In this document: one piece after another, positions 56,226 to 64,000 of the stretch
Layout of the letters: each line of letters begins with the position of its first letter
Position numbering within the stretch: position 1 is the first letter of the stretch
Assembly: GCA_963922205.1 (NCBI GenBank)
Contig: CAWUHX010000128.1
Span: 124,001 to 188,000 of the forward strand
DNA from: Romanomermis culicivorax
Lineage: Eukaryota > Nematoda > Enoplea > Mermithida > Mermithidae
Length of the DNA: 64,000 nucleotides
Direction: 5' to 3'
Made by a program: the position numbers and the translations under genes
Notes under the pieces: model-generated
Databases searched by the model: none
Seen by the model: only the letters and a program-made list of their open reading frames with translations
What the model was told of the DNA's origin: nothing

Positions 56226-57366
56226 TCTCCAAAAGTAATCAATCACAAACTGAAATTTCAAATTCAGGAATTTGAAATAAAATTTAAGTCTCAAAAATCT
56301 GAAATCTAGAGCTACAATTCTAGCAACTAAGCGTCAAAATTTAAAGTGATGGGACTTAAGTTCTAGATTACCTATTGAACAGAAGATATAGAATCTAAAT
56401 CTAGATCTAAGACTCTGGACCCCAAATTCCATACTCCAGGAAGAAAAATAATTATATAATTTTGTATTACACTTCCGGATTATAGTTATAGAAAAATCCA
56501 GGCTCAAAAATCTAGAATCTGGGAGCAATATTCTGGATTCTGGGGAGAATTTCTCAATCTTGAGCTGGAATTCTAGGAAAATTTGGATCAAAATTGTAGA
56601 ATAATAATATCAAGTTAACAATCTGGAACCAGATTCTAGAATTTTGAATCAAGATTCTATATTCTAGGATTGAAATTCTAGAAGTTTGGCTTGAAACTGC
56701 GTAATATAAAATCTAAATTACATGACATAAGATTCAACTTGTTGTATCTTTTGCAAGTTCTAGGGGCTATAGGACCTAAACCCTGGATTCTAGGTGAAAT
56801 TATGAATCTTTAGTTCCAGCATTCAATAATTATCTCGACTTTAAGCATTATGGTTCAAAGAGAGCCCCCCGACTATCCCTTTGACCTTGGGGCCCTGTTA
56901 CATGTATGACCCCAAGTCTTCTATAATCTGAACCATATTTAAGATTCTAGAACTGCAATACTGGAATTTATAGAGTTCAAATATGATGGTCTAGAATTAA
57001 AATTGTTGAATTCCGCATCAAAACTTCAGAGTCCAGAGCCAATTCAGAAATTTTTTTCACATAATTTTTGATCGTTACTTGAAATTTCCAATTTTATTCA
57101 GATTTTTTAAGTTTTTGGGCATTCAATGTTTCAAATTTTGTTTCTCGATAATAAATTCCTACATGATCATTCTAATTTTGTGTATATTTTCACAGCAACG
57201 TTCTACTATTTCTGAATTTCTACAGTAATCGTTTTATTTTCTGTAAGTTTTCGATAATTATTGTTTCACGTTTTGTGAATCTCAACAGTAATTGGTATGT
57301 TTTTTTCTGGCAGTTTCTACAGTAATCATTATACTCAATTGTAAAATTTTCCCATTCTATTTTTAA
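56226..57366. repeat. Degenerate TCTAGAATTC-type repeat region
   Basis: From about 56,240 to 57,050 the sequence repeats variants of GATTCTAGAATTTTGAATC at irregular 20-40-bp spacing. A similar field is at 59,990-60,370. A fragment of poly-G family 2 (GTTACATGTATG) lies at about 56,861-56,907. No gene seen. Confidence 0.6.
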
Positions 57367-57381
57367 GATCGATTTTTTCAA

Positions 57382-59377
57382 ATGGAACCTCTATGCGGCC
57401 GTTCTCTGGTTTGCCCGATTTGGGAGCGACGTTTGTTACATTTATACGAGCATTTGACAAAGTTGTGTATGGCAAATGGCCGTGATGAAATCAATGACAC
57501 CATCAACCGTATTAAAGAAAAAGAATTGAAAATAATGCAAAATGAAGTACAATGAAAATAAAATCTTAAATTTGTTTCTTTTTTCTCATTTTTTTTTCTT
57601 TTTTTCCATTTTTTTATTTTCCCATTTTTTCTTATTTTATGTTTTTTTTCTCCATATTTTTTTCCGAATTTATTTTTGTTCTTTCCCAATTTTTGTTTTA
57701 CTTCTTTTTTCTAATTTTTCTCCTTTTTGCGTTTTTTTCCAAATTTCACATTTTTTTCCAATTTTTCCACTTTTTTGATTTCGTCCTTTTTCCTAATTTT
57801 TTTCTCACAATTTTATTTCTTTTCTAACCGATTGTTTCCATTTTTCTTTCTTTTTTCCAATTTTCTTTTTCTTTTGCAATTATTTATTCAATTTTTTATT
57901 TTTTCATAGTCCCTTTCAACTTCTTTTTTTCAATATTCCTTCAATTTTTTCTTCTCTTGCAATTTTTTCGTTTTCTTATTTTTCCTTCTTTGTTTCGTTT
58001 TTCTTTTCCTTTTTTCTTTTTCTCTTCCTTTTTTCTTTTTCCCAATTTTTCTCTCTTCTCTTTTTTTATAATTTTGTTTCCTTTTTAACTTTTTTCTTTT
58101 TTCCATTTTTTGCTCTATTTAACTTTGTATTTTTCCCAAATTTTTTTATTTCTTTCCAAATTTCCTTTTACTCTTTTCCTATTTTCTAATTTTTAATTTT
58201 TTCATCTAATTATTTCTTTCTTTCTAATTTTATTTCTTTTTTCCCATTTTTCTTCGTTTTTGCATTTTTTCTTTTTTTGAAATTTTCTATTTATTGCCTT
58301 TTCCAACTTTTTCCCTAGTTTTTATTTTTTTTCCTTCTGTTCGAATTGTTCTCTAGAAATTTTTTATTTTTTTCCTTTTTTTGTCTTGTTTCTGTTTTTC
58401 CTAATGTTTTCCTGAAATTATGTTTTTCCTGACCAATTTGTTGGTTTTTTCCATCTTTTCTTTTTTCTATTTTTTCTTCTTTTCCAATTTTTTATTTTTT
58501 CCCCAAATTTTTTCCTCTTTTTTAGGTTTTGTATCTTTTTTTCACTTTTTTCTCTTTTTTTTTGTTTTTTTCAATTTTTATAATTCTTTTATTTTCAGGT
58601 AATTTTAAAATCACAAATTATACGCTGGGGTGGTTGTACAGATTTGATTGTTTGTGATTTGACTGAAAAAAGTTACAAGATCAAAAATGATATTCAAAAT
58701 GAAGGTATAATAATATGGTATTCTTCGAAAAAGAAAATTGATTGATTTTTTCAATTTTTTAGAAATCGCTGGTGAAAATTTTAGAGCAATGTATGATGAG
58801 TCGCGAAAGAACCAGAAATACAATCATCGGAGATGAAAAATCAGTAAATTTAATACAGTAAGCCCTGCTGGATACTCGAGTTTCAAAGATTTTCTGATAA
58901 TTATTGGTCGAGTTGCAGTAACCTGGTGAAATGAGATCCGACAGTGTACTTTTCCAGGCATAAAAAAATCATTGCGTCATTGTCCCGGCGCCACTCCATT
59001 GCCCAATGCACAACAACAACATTACCTTGAAAGTAAGTCTACTGTAGCATTTTTGGAAATTTTCAAATTTGGATCCTGAATTAAATTCTATCTACAGTTT
59101 ATTGAAAATTTTACACTGCATAAACTTGTTAATTTTGGAAAATTGATCTGAAAGTTACAAATTGCTTTTTTAGTGTAAGTTGATTGTTTGTTTTCAAGTT
59201 AATGAAGAAATCGACGAAAGTGAAGATGATTATATCAATGATGAAAACAGTAAATAAGTGAATCCTAATATGTGCGAATTCCAATATCTTACTGTACCTT
59301 TTCTGCTGTATACCTTCAATTCTATTGATTTTCTTGCAGTCGAGAATGAAAATGAAGAAGAGGATCGGATAGAATAA
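57382..59377 (+). CDS. Small unrecognised gene with a 1-kb pyrimidine intron and an acidic tail
   Basis: Exon 57,382-57,546 (ATG, 55 codons: LLHLYEHLTKLCMANG, then a Lys/Glu helix) joins in phase to 58,599-58,704 across a 1,052-bp T/C-rich intron (donor GTACAA, acceptor TTTTCAG). The second exon (IIRWGGCTDLIVCDLT region) ends in phase 1. Exon 58,763-58,836 continues in phase but stops. Exons 58,958-59,032, 59,199-59,249 and 59,340-59,377 (TAA) also join in phase 1, giving an acidic Glu/Asp/Asn-rich tail. Skipping 58,763-58,836 gives a protein of about 142 residues; including it gives about 114. A further phase-1 exon (59,466-59,543, then 59,593-59,615) encodes an alternative end. Function unknown; the start codon could lie further upstream. 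Confidence 0.5.
57547..58598. repeat. 1-kb polypyrimidine tract (TTTTTC/TTTCCA-rich)
   Basis: Almost pure T and C with occasional A, ending in a textbook TTTTCAG acceptor. Phe/Ser-rich open frames across it are by-products of composition. Confidence 0.9.
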
Positions 59378-59615
59378 TACCAGTCAGTAAGTTGGAAAAA
59401 ATTTTTTGACTGTAACTGTACTTTCTTTCCTCATCAATTCTTACTGTAGCTCTATATTTCTCTAGCCCGTCACATACAGTTTGCTGACATCCCCATGCAT
59501 ATATGGTTCAATTCGGACAATGACGAAAACTATGATATGCAAGGTTCGTGGAAAGAAAAAATTCCCACAAGGAGAATTTTTTATTTTTTTAGGTGCGGCT
59601 GATTCGATCCGATGA

Positions 59616-60890
59616 TCTGATCAAGTACTCGTCCTTTCGACGGCCTTTTTACAGAAACAAGATAGTTACGTTTTACGCCTTACAAATGGCATATTGTCCC
59701 TGAAGTTGGTGAAGTTTTTTTTAATGGAAAGAGCCTAAACTAGAAAAAACTAACCTTTGTTAATTATGGTACTTGAAAAAGACGTCTAGTAATGAAAATG
59801 ATGGGCAAATACGACAATTTCTTCAATTTTATTTTTTGATACCTATATATTTAATAATATTTTTAAATTTTCTCTTTTATTTTCTTTTTTATTTTTATTT
59901 TTACTTTGAATTGACATTTCTATCAAAATTGTGAAGTTTTAACACATTACTGATTGTGCGGCCTGACTCAAAATTTCTATTTCACATCAGAAATAGTAAT
60001 TTGATGTTTGAAAACGTAAGATTTCTTTTTGTTCCTTTCTTCCAAAAATTCCAAATTCTTTGAGCCAAGTTCTAGATTTTTCGGTCAAAATTCTGAATAT
60101 TGAGCAAAAATCCTAGTATGGTCTGGAATAAAGAATTTTTCCGAAAATTCATGAGTCAAGATTTTAGAATCTAGAAATCAAGTTGTGAAATCGAAAGTCA
60201 GAGCTGAGGCGCTGTTATACAGTCCTAACGGACATTCTAGACTCCAACATCAAAATGCTGGACTCTAGAATACACCGCAGAATGTGGAGTCAAAATCCAG
60301 AGACCTACATATGTTCAGAATCAAAATTTTATATGTCGGATCATCGAATTCAAGATCACATCATAGGCCATAATTCGACGCTTAGAAACTATAATCATAG
60401 GTGGCGCGACAGCGTCAACCTATAATATACTTGGCCCTCAAATTTCATGTCCCCCCCCCTCTAGAGCCAAAACGGTAAGAGCTAGAACCTTCGGGTTTTT
60501 TGCATAATATCGGGCATAGGGGCAAACTATGGGGTGCCTTTTGTCATTTGGCCTCTATCTGCAAGTGGTGCTTGACGAGGCCTCAAAAACATGCAAAAAA
60601 CGCACTTTTTAAGGCCCCCCAGTTCCACCATGCCCAGCAATCGGTGTGCCATATCCAACCTCCATACTTCGGCCTAAGCATCTTGGGGGTGTAATCTCAA
60701 ATGCGAATTTTTTTTCTTTGAAATATGGCCTCAATTCAATTATATGGTTGACCAAAGTCCAGGAAAACGCCAAATTCCCCAATTTTGTTATATAATACTT
60801 ATGGGTTCAAAGAAATAATTTTTTGCCGCATAATGCACTACTAATTTTTTTGCAGTTTCAATTGAACTTGTAGCCTTATTGGGATTTTTG
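59616..60890. other. AT-rich DNA, no gene recognised
   Basis: 59,990-60,370 repeats the TCTAGA-type degenerate pattern. A 64-codon frame at 60,500-60,694 shows no domain. Confidence 0.5.
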
Positions 60891-60894
60891 GGCT

Positions 60895-61840
60895 GCTAGG
60901 GTTTTCGACCATTGGGAATTTGATGGACGCGGTCACTTTACACAAAATATTATCCCAGGTGTAAACAAGCATATTTCCGTGATTTTTCTGTGGAGGGAGT
61001 TTTCGACCACGGGGATTCAATAGATGTGGTCACTTTACTCAAAAAATTATCTCTTGTGTAAACAAGCGTATTTTCGTGATTTTTTGCTGGAAGGGGTTCT
61101 CGACCACGAGGAATTCAATAAATGTGATCAATTTACACAAAAAATTATCCCGTGAGTAAACAAGCGTATTTTCCTGATTTTTCAGTGGAAGGGGTTTTCG
61201 ACCACGGGGAATTTGATGAATGTGATCATATTACCTAAAAGAACTAGCCCGGGTGTAAACACGCGTATTTTTGTGATTTTCTATGGAAGGGGTTTTTGAC
61301 TGCGGGGAATTCAATGGATGCTTCACTTTACACAAAAAAATTATCCAGGGTGTAAACATGCGTATTGCCGTAATTTTCTTGTGGAGGGGATTTTCGACCA
61401 CAATGAATTCCATGAATGTGATCACTTCACACAAAAAATTATCCCATGAGTAAACAAGCGTAGGGGTTTTCAACCATGGGGAATTTGATGAATGCGGTAT
61501 AAAACCATTCCGGGTGTAAACAAGTGTATTTTCGTTATTTTTTGTGGAAGGGGTTTTCGAGTCGACTGCAGAAAATTCAATGGATACGTCATTTTACACG
61601 AAAATCTATCTGGGGTGTAAACAAGCATTTTTGTGATTTTTTATGGGAGGGGTTTTCGACTGTGGGGAATTCAATGGATGCGTCACTTTACACAAAAAAA
61701 TTATTCTGGATCTAACCAAGCCTATTTTCGTAATTTTTTTGTGGAAGGGGTTTTCGATCACTGAGAATTTAATGAATGTGATCACTTTACACACTAATTC
61801 ATATCGAGTGTAAACAAAAGTATTTCTGCGATTTTTTGGG
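60895..61840. repeat. ~97-bp tandem satellite, about 9-10 units
   Basis: The unit GGGTTTTCGACCACGGGGAA ... GTGTAAACAAGCGTATTTTCG repeats, with GTAAACAAGC near 60,962, 61,058, 61,154, 61,254, 61,350, 61,450, 61,518 and 61,616. One unit (61,450-61,518) is shortened. Units differ by 10-20 percent by eye. The open frames in it are by-products. Confidence 0.9.
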
Positions 61841-62072
61841 TTTAAGGATTCTAGACCATGAGGAATTCAATAGGCGTGGTCATTTTTCAGTCTGTTTACA
61901 ATGTTTTTTAAGTACTATGCAGTTTACACATCTTTTACTTTTGCCGGAAGTGAGAATTCGTAGCTTGAAGATGGTTTTTTATTGTTTTTTTGACGTAAAG
62001 ATGACCAAATTTAAAACTTCATGTGCTTCTATGAAGGTTTTCGTGCATGGTTGAGGCCCACTAAAAAGAAGT

Positions 62073-63772
62073 GAACTAGTTTATTAGAAAATGCCCCGAT
62101 GGGGCAGAAAAAAGGAGAATATACTTGCTTCGACAGTTGCCATGGTAGAAAAAGAAGTGGACTAGATTTTTGAGAACTTGGGTCAAAGTTGGAAAAAATT
62201 CACTTCCTTTATATTGGATCTTCATTCTTTCTCAAAAAAATTGTCTATGTCTCCGAAAAAGTATATTCTGCAGTTAAGTGCATCAACATTCTTTCCAACC
62301 AAATATGTGCATCTCTGAAATTTTTAGGAGGGTACAGAGGTGGATCTTGGTTTTATGGCGTTTTTTAGACAAAAAATTTAAAAAAAATTGACCAAAAAAT
62401 TTTTTGCATAACAAGTTTTCCAGTTCCAAAACCCTTGTGGAAGTTTGTGCCCCCATGTCCCCTCTCACACATATTTGCTTCCAACTGTGTTGAACTTTTT
62501 TACTGAATTTGGTGTCAACAAAAGAAATCAACTGTGGGAAAGTGGCACATAAAATCTCACTCAGCTTTTTTAGAAAAAAAAGCTACAACACAAAGTCTTC
62601 TAAGAACTAAACCGATTGTCCCCGATACACTTCATTCACTCATTTTATATATTATATAACATATAATATAAAATTCACTCCATAAGTTCTACTGATTACA
62701 AGCTATAAAAAAATTTATTCTCTTTTATTTAACTATGCAACAAAATAGCATCATTAACAGTTTTTGGATTTAAACTGAAATTGCAGAAAGAGCGCTTTTT
62801 ACGGGTTTCCAGATGGGAAATAATTTCGCCCATCCCTGTCACTCCCGTCCTGCTGTCAAAAAAGTCGTTTTGTTGCCATGGGAGTGCCAGTAGAGTCGAG
62901 AAGAACACCCTATTATCTAATATAGCGACAACCCTAATATAGGCACGGCTGAATCCCATTTGCAGATCAGTGCCCAATGACTGTAACCAAGGCCCAGTTG
63001 CACAAAAGGGGTCTAAGCTCCAGCGCAAAGTAATTTCGAACAAAAAGGCGAATCAGTTTGATCTCAAGTCCGGTATAAATTGAATGCCATCAGGATTATA
63101 ACGAGCTCAATGCCAGGATTATATCCAGCTCGAGCTGTCGGGTTGCACTAAAAATTTTCGCATAATTTTCTTATCTCTAAAGCAAATAAATATAAAAATT
63201 TCTGCAATTCCCACCTCGAACTTAAACCTCAGTATTAGTTAATCCTGAAGTGAGTGTTGTTTGTGCATTGGACGAGAATAATTTGAACATTGCGATTAGC
63301 TCAACCTCAGGATCGTCAATTTAATCCCGATGTTGAGATTATCCTCATGTTGGGTTAGTGCAACCACCCCAGGTTTCTTTATAGTTCTGAAAATGACTAT
63401 AATATGCCTCCCACACTATTTTCCAGCTAGTGTGAGAGGCAGGAGTTTTGAATTGGTCGGGAATTAGAATGCTATTGGTTTACCATTTCTTTACATTTGA
63501 AATCATGCGCATATAATTCTCTTATAGAAAAATTTGATTGTAGTTGATGCCAGGGGAAAGACAAAACGCGCGATGCTGCAGAATATACTTTTTCACAGAC
63601 ATGGAAAATTTTTTTGAGAAAGAATGAAGATCCAATATAAAGGAAGTGAATTTTTTCCAACTTTGACCCAAATTCTCAAAAGTCTAGTCCACTTCTTTTT
63701 CTACCATGGCAACTGTCGAAGCAAGTATATTCTTCTTTTTTCTGCCCCATCGGGGCATTTTCTAATAAACTA
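62073..63772. mobile_element. Foldback-type element with ~200-bp terminal inverted repeats
   Basis: 62,073-62,277 and 63,575-63,772 are inverted copies: AACTAGTTTATTAGAAAATG outermost, then GCCCC.TCGGGGC, then the GCAAGTATATTC and CCATGGTAGAAAAAGAAGTG stretches. The 1.3-kb interior has no recognisable coding sequence but contains GGTTGCAC-type inverted repeats at about 62,990-63,375, suggesting another nested element. I could not identify a clear target duplication. Confidence 0.8.
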
Positions 63773-64000
63773 GTTTATATATGCGTCGATTGAAATTTTT
63801 GAACTTAGAGTTGAAAATCTGGAATCGTTACTTTGGGGAGTGGAATCAGACCTGTAGATTCTGGCGTTCAAATTTAACAAGCTAGAACTAATAAACAAGA
63901 ATCCATGATCAAATGGTAGTATTCTGTAATCACAGCACAATTGTTTGTAGAATTTACTTTCTAAATTTTATAGTATCCTTTGACCAGAATCTTATTCTTT
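63773..64000. other. AT-rich DNA at the right edge
   Basis: Nothing recognisable. Confidence 0.5.

Noticed and set aside
57542..58602. Phe/Ser-rich membrane-like proteins
   Set aside because: Several overlapping plus-strand frames are open only because the DNA is almost pure T and C; the interval fits an intron.
60895..61840. Repeat protein encoded by the 97-bp satellite
   Set aside because: The period is not kept in a multiple of three and no frame stays open through the array.

Overview
The window looks like AT-rich, repeat-dense DNA from an invertebrate animal. Genes are split by short introns with pyrimidine-rich acceptors (TTTCAG type), mobile DNA dominates, and there are degenerate TTAGGC tracts (the nematode telomere unit). 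A nematode-like host is possible but unproven. I saw no bacterial-style operons, CRISPR arrays, tRNAs or rRNAs. A 100-N assembly gap lies at 444-543, and many long G/C homopolymers make exact lengths uncertain.

Region 1 (1-17,264): a 16.2-kb LTR retroelement on the minus strand (1,053-17,260) with near-identical 1.45-kb LTRs, TGTCAC...GTGACA ends and a 4-bp CAAC target duplication. It is a Ty3/gypsy (Metaviridae) element of unusual layout: gag, then a signal-peptide/transmembrane envelope-like glycoprotein, then two retropepsin-like domains, then RT, RNase H and integrase. Envelope and pol share one open frame. A gag-like segment lies in another frame between gag and envelope. The 3.7-kb leader holds a ~65-bp-period array of TGACGTCA-type sites, a 48-nt homopolymer and CCGAC-type repeats. 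A partial third LTR copy lies left of the gap.

Region 2 (17.3-35 kb): nested short DNA transposons. Most have 8-bp target duplications, as expected for the hAT superfamily, and several carry facing poly-G/poly-C tracts or GTGCCA arrays. One leucine-rich-repeat-like exon lies at 28.85-29.26 kb.

Region 3 (35-47.6 kb): a MATH-domain gene (36.6-38.3 kb), another nonautonomous hAT-like element (39.3-40.4 kb), a degenerate TTGGTTGATT minisatellite (43.2-44.3 kb), and a DUF4780-like gene with duplicated Ser-rich exons (44.5-46.6 kb).

Region 4 (47.6-64 kb): a four-level transposon nest (47.6-53 kb); a gene whose last coding exon is split by a 1.8-kb transposon (53.6-56.2 kb); a small gene with a 1-kb pyrimidine-tract intron and a run of phase-1 exons (57.4-59.6 kb); a ~97-bp satellite (60.9-61.8 kb); and a foldback-type element with ~200-bp inverted repeats (62.1-63.8 kb). 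GC-rich hairpins of the form CGGCGC..GCGCCG next to AAAATTTT recur across the AT-rich part of the window.
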